Shown: positions 6,628 through 16,437, counted from the first letter of the stretch. The stretch is DNA of 36,689 nucleotides from Caecibacteroides pullorum (GCF_019239235.1 NZ_JAAZTS010000026.1:1-36689), one strand, 5' to 3'. The notes: a model not told the origin generated them from the sequence alone. Translations and numbers: made by a program.

Positions 6628-9600
6628 ATTAACGATATTATCAAAGGACTGAAACAAACATTACGTTGGATTATCGGTATAATTATAATATCTTATATCG
6701 GTATAGCATTGTTGCTGAATATCCCCTACATTCAGCGCAAAATGTCTATGTTTGTAGCCGATGAATTAGAAAACCTGTTAGACACTAAACTGACTTTAGG
6801 ACGTATCCATCTTGGACTTCTGAACCGCATCGTCATCGAGGATCTTATGCTGGACGACCGTTCAGGAAAGGAAATGCTTAAGGTCACACGTTTTTCTGCA
6901 AAATTCGATATTCTCCCACTTTTTCAAGGACGCATTTCCATCAACAACATTCAATTGTTCGGCTTTACTGCCAACCTTGAGAAAGCCACTCCGCAATCTG
7001 ATCCGAATTTTCAGTTTATAGTCGACACATTTGCATCTAAAGATACCGTCCCAAAACAGACAAATCTCAATTTAAGAATCAATTCTCTCCTGCTTCGTCG
7101 AGGGAGAGTCTCATATAATGTCTTGTCGGAAAAAGAAACTCCTGGAAAGTTCAATGTTAATCATATCAACCTACGCAATATCATTGCCAGCATTTCGTTG
7201 AAAGCCCTTCAAAATGATTCCATCAACGCATCTATCAAGCGAATGAGCCTTGAGGAACACTCTTCTGGCTTTAAACTAGACAAACTGGGACTAAAGATAA
7301 CTGGCAATGAGCAAAAAATGCAAATAGCAGGCTTTTGCATCGAGATGCCTCATACCAATCTGCGAATGGATACCATCCACATGGAATATGACAGCCTGAA
7401 AGCCATGGAAGATTTTGTCCATAACGTTCGTTTCTCTTGTCGCATGCTTCCATCAGATATCACTTTGCGCGATTTATCAGCATTTGTACCAGCTTTTTCA
7501 TCTTTTAAAGACTCACTACAGATAGAAGCAGAAGTAAACGGTACGATAGACCAACTGAATTGCCCACGATTAATGATATCGTCTGGTAAGCAGTTTTTGC
7601 TAAGAGGAGATGTTTCGTTTCAAGATTTATCTCATTTTCAAGATGCTTACGTATTTGGAAATTTGTCTCATTTACATGCTAATCCTGATGGAGTTGCATT
7701 CTTTATTAAAAATTTCAGTAAGAACTACAAAGGAGTCCCCCCAATGCTTCAACGATTGGGTACCATCAGCTTTCAGGGAGAAATATCCGGCTATTTCACT
7801 GATTTAGTTACCTACGGACGCTTGCGTACCAATATTGGCAGCCTGAGCACTGATATAAAATTCAGTTCAGACAAGGAAAAAGAATCAATATCCTATTCAG
7901 GTTCCATGGCAACATCCGATTTTGAACTTGGAAAACTGACCGACAATCCTAAATGGGGAAAAATAACGTTCAACATGGGAGTACAGGGACGTCATACCTC
8001 CCATAGCTATCCGTCCATCGAAGCCAAAGGACTCATCTCTTCCTTTGACTACAGTGGCTATACGTATGAAAACATAACTTTAGACGGTGAATACAAACAA
8101 GGAGGTTTTACAGGCAGCATTGTGTTAGATGATGAAAATGCCTCCCTGAATCTAAACGGAACGATTAATATAGCCAGCAAAATACCGACTTTCAATTTCT
8201 TGGCTGAAGCCAAGCATGTACGTCCTCATACATTGAACCTAACACCCAAATATAAGGATGCAGAATTTTCCGTCAAACTAAAGGCAGACTTTACAGGTGG
8301 CTCCATCGACGAAATGAATGGTGAAATCAATATTGACAGCCTGCAATTTATATCTCCAGAACAATCATATTTGATGGATAACTTCAAGTTGACAGCTACA
8401 CAACAAGCCGAATCCAAACGACTTGATATCCATTCCGCATTTTTGCGGGGAAGTATCGTTGGCGATTATTCCTATCATACATTACCAACCAGCTTTTTGA
8501 ACATCCTGCATAAATACATTCCTGCATTACTACCTCTCAATACACAAACAACGATCAATACCGAAAACAATTTTGGTTTTGATCTGCATATCTACAATAC
8601 AGAATTATTTTCAAAAGTTTTTGGACTTCCACTTACTGTCTATACCCACTCCACATTAAAAGGATACTTCAATGACAAGGCTCAGCGTATGCGTGTGGAA
8701 GGCTATTTTCCGCATTTACGGTATAACAATAAGTTTATTGAATCCGGATTGATCTTGTGTGAAAATCCAAGCGATCATTTTCATGCCCGTATCCGTTTCA
8801 CTCATAGAAAAGCTGAAAGTTCCGTCAACTTGGCCATAGAAGCGTTAGCAAAAAATGATAGCATTCAAACCATATTAAACTGGGGGAATAGTAGTAAAAT
8901 CACTTACAGTGGACAACTTTCCAGTACAGCCCGTTTTATGAGGCAACAGCTAGAGACACAAGCTCAATTACCTCGTCGACAAGCAAAACGCAACCATTCC
9001 CCAAAACAGTCTCCCCTAAAAATGGTGGTTGATATTCATCCTACAGACATCATTTTGAATGACACATTATGGAATATTCATCCAGCACAAGTTGTACTTG
9101 ATTCGGGCAAGGTGTATGTGCATAATTTCAATTTTACCAATCAAAAACGTTTTCTTCGCATCAATGGAGTCTTGTCTGACCAGCCTGAAGACACAGTACA
9201 TCTGGACCTTCAACAAATCAATATCGGATATGTATTTGATATAGCTGATTTAGGAGTCAATTTCCAAGGTGAAGCTACTGGACCCGCATATGCAACCGGT
9301 GTTTTCAAAAAACCCGTCATGAGCACAGATCTGTTTATTCGCAATTTAGGGATCAACAATGGTCTACTCGGTGATGCCAATATACATGGAGAATGGCATC
9401 ACGATATCAAAGGGATTTATTTGGATGCACGTATTCGTGAAGCAGATATTGCACGAACGCATGTTCATGGATTTATTTACCCCATTAAACCTACCAGTTC
9501 ACTCGACTTACAAATCGAAGCAGATGGCACGAATTTGAAGTTCATACATTATTATATGAAAGACATCACTCCTGAATTTGCAGGACGTGCCAAGGGGAAT

Positions 9601-11214
9601 GTGCATTTCTATGGAAAGTTTAAGGCATTAACAATGGAAGGGCAAGTGTATGGAGACGCTTCCATGAAAGTAGATGTGCTAAACACAACTTTTTTTGTAA
9701 AAGACAGCATTTACATTGAGCCTGGCGGGTTAACCTTCAAAAACAACCGAATCTCTGACATGTATGGGAATCAAGGAACCATGAATGGCTACTTACATTA
9801 TACCCATTTTAAGAATCTAAGCTATCGTTTTAATTTCAATGTAAATAATATGTTGCTTATGAACACCAAGGAATCTGTTGATTTCCCGTTTTACGGCACT
9901 GTCTATGGCACGGGAAATGCCAGTATAGCCGGCAACGCAGCAGAAGGTGTGAACATTGACGTGGCTATGACAACCAACCGGAATACCAATTTTACCTATA
10001 TCAAAGACAATGTGACTACAGCAACCAGTAATCAGTTCATTCATTTTGTTGATAAAACACCAAGGCGCACTGTCCAAAATGATATTCTGCTTTCTACTTA
10101 CGAAATAGCCCAAAAAGATCTAGAAAAAGAAGAGCAAGAACAAGATATAGATACCGATATCCGGCTCAATCTCATCATAGACGCAACCCCCGATGCAACC
10201 ATGCGTATTATTATGGATCCGATAGCTGGTGATTACATTAGTGGACGAGGAACAGGTAATATCCGCACGGAATTCTACAACAAAGGAGACGTCAAACTCT
10301 TTGGGAATTACCGTATCAGCCAGGGTATATATAAATTCAGCCTACAGGAAGTCATCCGCAAGGATTTCATTATCAAAGATGGAAGTACTATCACCTTCAA
10401 TGGGAATCCTGCTAATGCCAATCTGGACATACAGGCCAATTATACAGTCAATTCGGCATCGCTCAACGATTTGATTTCTGATGCAAGCGATTTCGTCAAT
10501 CAAACCAACGTAAAAGTAAACTGCGTGATGAACCTGAGTGGACACCTTACTTCGCCCACCATTAAGCTGGATTTGGAACTGCCTAACGAGCGAGACGAGA
10601 TAGAAGCTCTGGTGCGGAACTATATCCCCACCGACGAACAGATGAACATGCAGATATTGTATTTGCTCAGCATTGGAAAATTCTATCCTTCGGAAACCTT
10701 CGGAACCGGACAGAATTCAGATATGATGTCCAGCGTACTGTCTTCCACACTTTCAGGACAATTGAATAATGCATTGTCGCAAATCATAGACAACAACAAT
10801 TGGAATGTAGGCACCAACTTCAGTACTGGTGAAAAGGGCTGGACCGACATGGAGTTTGAAGGAATGCTGTACGGACAACTGCTCAACAATCGCCTCCTTA
10901 TAAACGGAAACTTCGGGTATCGGGAAAACCCAATGGCAAACACCAACTTCGTCGGAGACTTCCAGGCTGAATGGCTTGTTACCCGTTCCGGAGAAATACG
11001 CCTCAAAGCTTATAATGAGACAAACGATCGCTATTATACTCAAACGAATCTTACCACTCAAGGCATAGGTATCATATTCCAAAAAGACTTTGAAAAGTGG
11101 AATGAATTGCTATTCTGGAAAAAGTGGAAACTTTTACAACTAAAAAGACTAAGAGCTAAAAAGGAAAAATCGGAAAATAAAACAGAAGTTCAAACAGATT
11201 CCTCTTCAAAATAA
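6628..11214 (+). CDS. TamB-like translocation/assembly module protein (DUF490)
   Basis: About 1,500 aa. A hydrophobic N-terminal anchor (TLRWIIGIIIISYIGIALLL) is followed by AsmA-like sequence, then a very long stretch of beta-strand repeats. The C-terminal TamB/DUF490 region contains GRGTGNIRTEFYNKGDVKLFGNYRISQG split over about residues 1205-1240. The tail is Lys-rich. TamB proteins span the periplasm and help insert outer-membrane proteins or carry lipids; in Bacteroidota the partner is the BamA-like TamL, not seen here. The first conventional start is TTG at 6709, but the anchor codons continue upstream in frame to a stop at 6625-6627. No ATG, GTG or TTG lies between, so I begin at ATT 6628; CTG 6649 is the alternative. 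Confidence 0.85.
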   Translation: MNDIIKGLKQTLRWIIGIIIISYIGIALLLNIPYIQRKMSMFVADELENLLDTKLTLGRIHLGLLNRIVIEDLMLDDRSGKEMLKVTRFSAKFDILPLFQGRISINNIQLFGFTANLEKATPQSDPNFQFIVDTFASKDTVPKQTNLNLRINSLLLRRGRVSYNVLSEKETPGKFNVNHINLRNIIASISLKALQNDSINASIKRMSLEEHSSGFKLDKLGLKITGNEQKMQIAGFCIEMPHTNLRMDTIHMEYDSLKAMEDFVHNVRFSCRMLPSDITLRDLSAFVPAFSSFKDSLQIEAEVNGTIDQLNCPRLMISSGKQFLLRGDVSFQDLSHFQDAYVFGNLSHLHANPDGVAFFIKNFSKNYKGVPPMLQRLGTISFQGEISGYFTDLVTYGRLRTNIGSLSTDIKFSSDKEKESISYSGSMATSDFELGKLTDNPKWGKITFNMGVQGRHTSHSYPSIEAKGLISSFDYSGYTYENITLDGEYKQGGFTGSIVLDDENASLNLNGTINIASKIPTFNFLAEAKHVRPHTLNLTPKYKDAEFSVKLKADFTGGSIDEMNGEINIDSLQFISPEQSYLMDNFKLTATQQAESKRLDIHSAFLRGSIVGDYSYHTLPTSFLNILHKYIPALLPLNTQTTINTENNFGFDLHIYNTELFSKVFGLPLTVYTHSTLKGYFNDKAQRMRVEGYFPHLRYNNKFIESGLILCENPSDHFHARIRFTHRKAESSVNLAIEALAKNDSIQTILNWGNSSKITYSGQLSSTARFMRQQLETQAQLPRRQAKRNHSPKQSPLKMVVDIHPTDIILNDTLWNIHPAQVVLDSGKVYVHNFNFTNQKRFLRINGVLSDQPEDTVHLDLQQINIGYVFDIADLGVNFQGEATGPAYATGVFKKPVMSTDLFIRNLGINNGLLGDANIHGEWHHDIKGIYLDARIREADIARTHVHGFIYPIKPTSSLDLQIEADGTNLKFIHYYMKDITPEFAGRAKGNVHFYGKFKALTMEGQVYGDASMKVDVLNTTFFVKDSIYIEPGGLTFKNNRISDMYGNQGTMNGYLHYTHFKNLSYRFNFNVNNMLLMNTKESVDFPFYGTVYGTGNASIAGNAAEGVNIDVAMTTNRNTNFTYIKDNVTTATSNQFIHFVDKTPRRTVQNDILLSTYEIAQKDLEKEEQEQDIDTDIRLNLIIDATPDATMRIIMDPIAGDYISGRGTGNIRTEFYNKGDVKLFGNYRISQGIYKFSLQEVIRKDFIIKDGSTITFNGNPANANLDIQANYTVNSASLNDLISDASDFVNQTNVKVNCVMNLSGHLTSPTIKLDLELPNERDEIEALVRNYIPTDEQMNMQILYLLSIGKFYPSETFGTGQNSDMMSSVLSSTLSGQLNNALSQIIDNNNWNVGTNFSTGEKGWTDMEFEGMLYGQLLNNRLLINGNFGYRENPMANTNFVGDFQAEWLVTRSGEIRLKAYNETNDRYYTQTNLTTQGIGIIFQKDFEKWNELLFWKKWKLLQLKRLRAKKEKSENKTEVQTDSSSK

Positions 11215-11225
11215 TACGCAAAAAA

Positions 11226-11272
11226 TGAGCCTTGCTGATTTTGTGTTTGCAACAAAAATCCAGCAAGGCTCA
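11226..11272. terminator. Bidirectional terminator-like hairpin between tamB-like gene and proS
   Basis: A perfect 12-bp stem, TGAGCCTTGCTG (11226-11237) with CAGCAAGGCTCA (11261-11272), is extended inward by GATTTTGT / ACAAAAATC with one bulge. It sits between two convergent genes. T-runs after the stem are weak on both strands. Confidence 0.7.
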
Positions 11273-11298
11273 CAAATATTTTAAATGATTCTAATCCA

Positions 11299-12792
11299 TT
11301 AATATGAACGGGCAAAAATAACACGGCAAGCCGAAGGTTTACCTGTTACCATACATTTACCCGGTTCCTTATCACCAGGAATCAATGAATCAAACGGAAT
11401 ACAACGGATAGTAGCCTTGGTTTCCTCCTTAATTTTTTCTTCTGTTTCGGTAGTGCCGTCCCAGTGTGCCAAAATGAAACCGCCCTCTTCGATCTTCTCT
11501 TTGAACTCTTCGTAACTATCTACTGTCGTAATGCGGCTGTTACGATAATTCAAGGCTTTCTGATAGATATTGTTCTGAATATCTTCCAACAGATTCTTTA
11601 CATACTCTTCGATACCGTCGCACGAACGGGTTTCTTTCTCCAAAGTATCGCGACGCATCACTTCCACCGTATTGTTTTCAAGGTCGCGACCTCCCATTAC
11701 AAGACGTACAGGAACTCCCTTTACTTCGTAATCAGCAAACTTAAAGCCCGGACGCTTGTTATCAGCGTTGTCATACTTCACGGAAATACCCATCGCCTTC
11801 AGCTTGGCAACGATGCCGGCTACCTTCTCGTCGATCTTTTGCAACATCTCCATATTCTTATAAATAGGAACAATGACTACCTGGATCGGAGCCAGATGCG
11901 GAGGAAGTACCAGACCATTGTCATCGGAGTGTGTCATGATCAGTGCACCCATCAGACGCGTAGATACGCCCCATGAAGTAGCCCAAACATATTCCAGCTT
12001 ATTCTCCTTATTGACAAACTGAACGTCAAACGCTTTAGCGAAATTCTGTCCCAAGAAATGAGACGTTCCGCTCTGTAATGCTTTGCCATCCTGCATCATC
12101 GCCTCGATGGTATAAGTATTGAGTGCACCAGCAAAGCGTTCGTTAGCAGATTTTACACCTTTCACAACGGGCACTGCCATATACTTTTCCGCAAAGTCGG
12201 CATATACATTCAGCATCTTAACTGCTTCTGCCTCGGCCTCTTCTTTGGTTGCATGAGCCGTATGTCCTTCCTGCCACAGGAATTCTGCCGTGCGCAGGAA
12301 CAAGCGGGTACGCATCTCCCAACGGAACACGTTGGCCCACTGATTGCACAAGATAGGCAGATCGCGATAGGAGTTTATCCAATTTTTATATGTATTCCAG
12401 ATAATAGTTTCTGATGTCGGACGAATAATCAGTTCTTCTTCCAATTTAGCAGCCGGATCGACAACCACTCCACCACCATTCGGATCGTTCTTCAATCGAT
12501 AGTGAGTTACAACTGCACATTCTTTAGCGAAACCTTCTACATGTTCTGCTTCGCGACTAAGGAAGGATTTAGGAATCAAAAGCGGGAAATACGCATTTAC
12601 GTGTCCTGTCTCTTTGAACATGTCGTCCAGCTGACGTTGCATTTTCTCCCATATAGCGTATCCATACGGTTTGATAACCATACATCCACGCACTGCCGAT
12701 TGTTCGGCCAAGTCGGCCTTGACAACCAATTCATTGTACCACTGCGAGTAGTTCTCACTGCGTTTGGTCAGGTCTTTCAGTTCTACTGCCAT
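11299..12792 (-). CDS. proS: Prolyl-tRNA synthetase (archaeal/eukaryotic-like short type)
   Basis: 497 aa class II synthetase charging tRNA-Pro. Motif 2 is visible as [20 protein letters not shown], preceded by RPTSETIIW for substrate binding and followed by the [10 protein letters not shown] segment. The anticodon-binding domain spans about 300-400. A C-terminal extension ends in ARSY, as in the archaeal-eukaryotic class, and the editing insertion of the long bacterial form is absent. Bacteroidota commonly carry this short type. It is monocistronic, with a consensus -7 box 46 bp upstream and a strong hairpin after the stop. Confidence 0.96.
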   Translation of the reverse strand: MAVELKDLTKRSENYSQWYNELVVKADLAEQSAVRGCMVIKPYGYAIWEKMQRQLDDMFKETGHVNAYFPLLIPKSFLSREAEHVEGFAKECAVVTHYRLKNDPNGGGVVVDPAAKLEEELIIRPTSETIIWNTYKNWINSYRDLPILCNQWANVFRWEMRTRLFLRTAEFLWQEGHTAHATKEEAEAEAVKMLNVYADFAEKYMAVPVVKGVKSANERFAGALNTYTIEAMMQDGKALQSGTSHFLGQNFAKAFDVQFVNKENKLEYVWATSWGVSTRLMGALIMTHSDDNGLVLPPHLAPIQVVIVPIYKNMEMLQKIDEKVAGIVAKLKAMGISVKYDNADNKRPGFKFADYEVKGVPVRLVMGGRDLENNTVEVMRRDTLEKETRSCDGIEEYVKNLLEDIQNNIYQKALNYRNSRITTVDSYEEFKEKIEEGGFILAHWDGTTETEEKIKEETKATIRCIPFDSLIPGDKEPGKCMVTGKPSACRVIFARSY

Positions 12793-12837
12793 TTCTATCT
12801 ATATTTAAGTTCGTTTTCTATCGTTTCAAATGAAGCG

Positions 12838-12845
12838 CAAAATTA
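12838..12845 (-). promoter_or_regulatory. -7 box for proS
   Basis: Minus-strand TAATTTTG matches TAnnTTTG exactly and lies 46 bp before the proS start. The -33 element is not clear. Confidence 0.55.
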
Positions 12846-12932
12846 CGAATTTCTGGTGAAAAACGAAGTATCTGATTTCAGATTTTTCATGTAGGATGAA
12901 AAGAGAACAAAGTAAATGAAACGGTCTGAAGT

Positions 12933-12963
12933 TTTGGAAAATGAAGAATATCGCGTATCTTTA
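12933..12963 (+). promoter_or_regulatory. Promoter for the guanine-deaminase-type gene
   Basis: TTTG (12933-12936), a 19-bp spacer and TATCTTTA (12956-12963) fit the Bacteroides sigma-ABfr pattern, with the last base of the -7 box changed. The leader would be about 40 nt. Confidence 0.6.
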
Positions 12964-13010
12964 CGCTAGAAATGACGACTACGTCACTGATATAATCCTA
13001 TTAAGAAAGT

Positions 13011-13478
13011 ATGAAAAAGGAAGATTTTATGCGGAAAGCCATTGAGCTTTCCATCGAGAACGTGAAGAACGGCGGAGGGCCGTTCGGGGCCGTCATCGTA
13101 AAAGACGGCGAAATCGTAGCCACAGGCGTGAACCGCGTGACGGCCAACCACGATCCTACGGCTCATGCTGAAGTTAGTGCTATCCGTGCCGCCTGCCAAA
13201 AGCTGGGCACCTTCGACCTTAGCGGATGCGAAATTTATACCTCATGCGAACCTTGCCCCATGTGTCTGGGAGCCATCTACTGGGCACACTTGGACAAAAT
13301 CTATTACGGAAACAACAAGACCGACGCCGCCCGCATCGGCTTCGACGACTCGTTCATCTACGACGAACTGGCCCTGAAGCGCGAGGACCGCAACAAGGCC
13401 ATGGAAGAACTCCTACCCGACGAAGCCATCGCTGCCTTCCAGGCATGGGAGGAAAAAGCCGACAAGGTGGAATATTAA
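13011..13478 (+). CDS. guaD: Nucleoside deaminase, probable guanine deaminase
   Basis: 155 aa cytidine-deaminase fold. The zinc ligands are H52 with proton-shuttling E54 (HAEVSAIR) and C82/C85 (PCPMCLGAIYW). Length and several segments match Bacillus GuaD as I remember it: GGPFGAVIVKDG, DPTAHAEV, IYTSCEPCPMCLGAIYWA, AGFDDSFIY-like IGFDDSFIYDE, and the FQAWEEKADKVEY end. That favours guanine deaminase (guanine to xanthine) over the tRNA adenosine deaminase TadA. It is monocistronic with its own promoter, and convergent with the hydrolase-fusion gene across a 14-bp-arm hairpin. Confidence 0.88.
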   Translation: MKKEDFMRKAIELSIENVKNGGGPFGAVIVKDGEIVATGVNRVTANHDPTAHAEVSAIRAACQKLGTFDLSGCEIYTSCEPCPMCLGAIYWAHLDKIYYGNNKTDAARIGFDDSFIYDELALKREDRNKAMEELLPDEAIAAFQAWEEKADKVEY

Positions 13479-13481
13479 ACG

Positions 13482-13537
13482 AGAAATCTCATCGACGGCT
13501 TGTCTGAACACTTGGACGAGACATCGATGAGATTTCT
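13482..13537. terminator. Hairpin between convergent guaD and hydrolase-fusion genes
   Basis: Perfect 14-bp arms, AGAAATCTCATCGA (13482-13495) and TCGATGAGATTTCT (13524-13537), with a 28-nt loop. A pyrimidine-rich stretch (CTCTCCTCC...TTCTCTATTTTTTC) follows on the plus strand. Likely a shared transcription stop. Confidence 0.6.
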
Positions 13538-13556
13538 GAGCTCTCCTCCGTCTTCT

Positions 13557-15089
13557 CTATTTTTTCATTTTTACCTCATACAGGTCGCTGCGGCGATCTT
13601 TCAGATTGCGCACGCTGCCATAGGTGTGCAGCTCGTTCAGCAAATCCAAGTCGACATCCGAAACCAGTATCATCTCCGTGTTGGGCGTGGCCTCGGCGCG
13701 CTTGCCATCCGTGGGGAAGGTGAAGTCGCAGGGCGTGAAGACACCCGACTGGGCATACTGGATGTCCATGTTGTGTACACGCGGCAGGTTGCCGACACTA
13801 CCCGCAATGACCACAAAGCATTCGTTCTCGATGGCGCGGGCGTGGGCGCAGACCTTGACACGGCTATAGGCGTTCTGCGTGTCGGTCATGAAGGGGACAA
13901 ACAGAATCTGCATGCCCTGGTCGGCCATGATACGCGACAACTCGGGGAACTCCACATCGTAGCAGATCAAGACACCTATCTTGGCACAATCCGTATCGAA
14001 CGTCTTCAGCGCCTTGCCTCCGCTCAGGCCCCAACTCTTGATTTCGTCGGGCGTGACGTGTATCTTCTCGTACATCTCGTACGTGCCGTCGCGGCGGCAG
14101 AGGAAGCCTACGTTGTACAGGCGTCCGTCTTCCTTGATGAGCGGCATACTACCCGTGATGATGTTGATGTTGTAGCTGATGGCCAGCTTGATGAAGCGCT
14201 CGCGTATCTCATCGGTATAGGCAGCCAAGCCACGGATGGCTTCGGACTCGCCCTCGTTGTTGAAGCGGGCCATGAGCGGCGCGTTGAAGTATTCGGGGAA
14301 GAGGACAAAGTCGCTCTTGTAGTCGGACACGGCATCGACGAAGAATTCCACTTGCTCGAAGAGGTCGTCCAACGACGTGTAGTTACGCATCTGCCATTGC
14401 ACGAGGCCCACGCGGACGGTGGTCTTCGGGCTGATGTATTCCTGCGTGGGCGGCTGGTAGTAGATGTTGTCCCACTGGAGCAGACAGGCATAGTGCTTGG
14501 ACTCTTCGTCGTTGGGCAGGTAGTTGCGCATCACCTTGCGCACGTGGAAGTCGTTGGAGAGCTGGAAGGTGAGCACGGGGTCGTAGATTTCCTTCTGGCG
14601 CACCTTGTCGATGTATTCCTTGGGACGCATCTGGTCGGCATACTTGTGGTAGTTGGGGATGCGGCCTCCGAACATGATGGCCTTCAGGTTCAGCTCCTCG
14701 CACAGCTCCTTGCGGTATTCGTACATACGTCGGGCCAGACGAAGGCCGCGGTATTGCGGATGGATGAAGACCTCGATGCCGTAGAGGATATTACCCTTGG
14801 GATTGTGGGTGTTAAAGGTTTCCTTGCCCGTCACCTGGGCATAGGTGTGGTCGTTCTTCACGTCGTCATAATTGACGATGATGGAGAGGGCGCAGCCCAC
14901 AATCTTCTCGTCAACCACCGTCACGATCTGTCCCTCGGGGAAGATGCGGATCAGTTTCTCGATCTGTTTGTGTGTCCAGAAGACATCGCTTCCGTCCGTA
15001 TAGACACGGGTGAACGACTGGGCCAGCTGGTCGTAGTCTTCAATCTGCAGATTACGTATCTGCACTTTGTTGATTTTGATGGAATCCAT
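13557..15089 (-). CDS. Bifunctional GNAT acetyltransferase / carbon-nitrogen hydrolase
   Basis: 510 aa fusion. Residues about 10-185 form a GNAT domain, with the acetyl-CoA-loop segment HPQYRGLRLARRMYEYRKEL around 110-129. Residues about 224-500 form a nitrilase-superfamily domain with the catalytic triad E266 (LFPEYFNAPL), K342 (YEKIHVTPDE) and C376 (LICYDVEFPE). Such fusions are recognised in bacteria, but their natural substrate is not assigned to my knowledge. The domains suggest that an amine is acetylated and an amide or nitrile is hydrolysed. It lies 29 bp downstream of the threonine aldolase gene, on the same strand and probably in one transcript. Confidence 0.92.
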   Translation of the reverse strand: MDSIKINKVQIRNLQIEDYDQLAQSFTRVYTDGSDVFWTHKQIEKLIRIFPEGQIVTVVDEKIVGCALSIIVNYDDVKNDHTYAQVTGKETFNTHNPKGNILYGIEVFIHPQYRGLRLARRMYEYRKELCEELNLKAIMFGGRIPNYHKYADQMRPKEYIDKVRQKEIYDPVLTFQLSNDFHVRKVMRNYLPNDEESKHYACLLQWDNIYYQPPTQEYISPKTTVRVGLVQWQMRNYTSLDDLFEQVEFFVDAVSDYKSDFVLFPEYFNAPLMARFNNEGESEAIRGLAAYTDEIRERFIKLAISYNINIITGSMPLIKEDGRLYNVGFLCRRDGTYEMYEKIHVTPDEIKSWGLSGGKALKTFDTDCAKIGVLICYDVEFPELSRIMADQGMQILFVPFMTDTQNAYSRVKVCAHARAIENECFVVIAGSVGNLPRVHNMDIQYAQSGVFTPCDFTFPTDGKRAEATPNTEMILVSDVDLDLLNELHTYGSVRNLKDRRSDLYEVKMKK

Positions 15090-15118
15090 TGTGTATCGTT
15101 CGTTTTAAATTGTTCTCT

Positions 15119-16144
15119 TTAAAGTAAGGCTATCAGTTTGTCCACGTCTTCCTCGCGCGTGGCCCAGCTGGTGACGAAGCGCACCACCGTCTCCGTTTCG
15201 CCGCGGGGACCCCACAGTTCAAAGGTTGCTTCGCGCATCAGGCGGTCGATGGTCTCGTTGGGCAGGCAGACGAACTGCTGGTTGGTGAGCGAATCGAGGT
15301 GAAATTTGTAGCCCTTCTCCACGAAGGCCTGCTTCAGCTTCAGGGCCAGGCGGACGGCATGGGCGCCGATGCGCTGGTAGAGGCCGTCGGTGAAGAGCGC
15401 GCCAAACTGAATGCCCAGCAGACGCCCCTTGGCCAGCAACGCGCCGTGCTGCTTGACGAGGGAGAAGAAATGGGGCAATCGCTCAGGGCGGGCAGCCACC
15501 ACCGCCTCACCAAAGAGGGCGCCGACCTTGGTACCACCGATGTAGAAGACATCGCACAGGCGGGCAATGTCCTTCAATGTGACGTCCGTTCCCTCGGCCG
15601 CCAGTCCGTAGCCCAGACGGGCACCGTCCATATATAAAGGAATGTTCGCCTCGCGGCACACGCGACTCAGGTCTTCCAGCTCGTGGAGGGTATAGAGCGT
15701 GCCCAGCTCGGTGGGGTGCGAGATGTAGAGCATGCCCGGCGCCACCATGTGTTCGTAGGTCTCGTCGCGGTAGAAGTTGCGGATGTAGGCCTCCACGTCG
15801 GCGGCCTTCACCTTGCCGTCGTATTGGGGCAGCGTCAGCACCTTGTGGCCCGTGGCCTCGATGGCGCCCGCTTCGTGCACATTGATGTGGGCCGACTCAG
15901 CACCCAGCACGCCTTCGTGACGGGCCAGCAGGGCATCAATGACGGTAGCATTCGTCTGCGTGCCGCCCACCAGGAACTGGACGGCAGCCTGCGGCTGGCC
16001 GCAAGCCTCGCGAATCAAGTCCTTGGCACGGGCCGTATAGTCATCACAACCATATCCGGGTGTCTGCTCCAGATTGGTTTCCACCAGGCGGCGCATCACT
16101 TCGGGGTGCGCGCCTTCCATATAGTCGGTATCGAAATGTATCAT
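15119..16144 (-). CDS. Low-specificity L-threonine aldolase
   Basis: 341 aa PLP enzyme of the beta-eliminating lyase/threonine aldolase family, cleaving threonine or allo-threonine to glycine and acetaldehyde. The PLP lysine is K206 in FYIGGTKVGALFGEA. Other features are the phosphate-binding FLVGGTQTNATVIDALL (57-73), HINVHEAGAIEATGHK (86-101), and MDGARLGYGLA (172-182) with the PLP-ring Asp. It is the first gene of a two-gene unit with the GNAT/nitrilase fusion. A consensus -7 box (TAACTTTG on the minus strand) lies about 29 bp upstream. Confidence 0.93.
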   Translation of the reverse strand: MIHFDTDYMEGAHPEVMRRLVETNLEQTPGYGCDDYTARAKDLIREACGQPQAAVQFLVGGTQTNATVIDALLARHEGVLGAESAHINVHEAGAIEATGHKVLTLPQYDGKVKAADVEAYIRNFYRDETYEHMVAPGMLYISHPTELGTLYTLHELEDLSRVCREANIPLYMDGARLGYGLAAEGTDVTLKDIARLCDVFYIGGTKVGALFGEAVVAARPERLPHFFSLVKQHGALLAKGRLLGIQFGALFTDGLYQRIGAHAVRLALKLKQAFVEKGYKFHLDSLTNQQFVCLPNETIDRLMREATFELWGPRGETETVVRFVTSWATREEDVDKLIALL

Positions 16145-16172
16145 GGTTCGGATGTTTTTAGTAAATCGGGGG

Positions 16173-16180
16173 CAAAGTTA
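16173..16180 (-). promoter_or_regulatory. -7 box for the threonine aldolase gene
   Basis: Minus-strand TAACTTTG matches TAnnTTTG exactly, about 29 bp before the start codon. No clear -33 element is seen. Confidence 0.55.
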
Positions 16181-16305
16181 CGGTTTATTTCAGCTCGCGG
16201 TTCGACGACGGGCATCTTTTTATGAAGGGGCATTCAGCTCTTTTAACAACAACTCACTAGGACATTGATTATCAGCAATAAATGAGTTTATTTTAATTTA
16301 TCAGG

Positions 16306-16437
16306 AATAAACTACCAGTTTATTCACATTAAACTGAGAGTTTAAAGCCATTAAACTGGTAGTTTAAACGGAGTAAACTGGCAGTACAAAGCCTGTAAAC
16401 GGATGGTACAAAAACGGTGAACGGATGAAATGCCCAT
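16306..16437. repeat. Six degenerate 22-bp tandem repeats with internal dyads
   Basis: Units begin at 16306, 16328, 16350, 16372, 16394 and 16416 with no spacer. Units 2 and 3 share 17 of 22 bases. Other neighbours share 12-15, and similarity falls toward the sulfatase side. Units 1-3 carry the dyad TAAACT...AGTTTA. A related palindrome, AATAAATGAGTTTATT, lies at 16277-16292 outside the 22-bp phase. The array is in a 413-bp gene-free region between divergent threonine aldolase and sulfatase genes, 43 bp upstream of the sulfatase -7 box. Function unknown; an operator array is one option. Confidence 0.8.

Noticed and set aside
12793..13010. tRNA or small RNA between proS and guaD
   Set aside because: No cloverleaf or T-loop consensus; the region is explained by two divergent promoters.
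13500..15122. Long plus-strand open frame opposite the GNAT/nitrilase fusion gene
   Set aside because: It is the antisense shadow of a GC-rich gene, has no recognisable domain, and the minus strand shows complete catalytic motifs.
16306..16437. CRISPR array
   Set aside because: Units are contiguous, lack spacers, vary strongly, and no cas gene is near.
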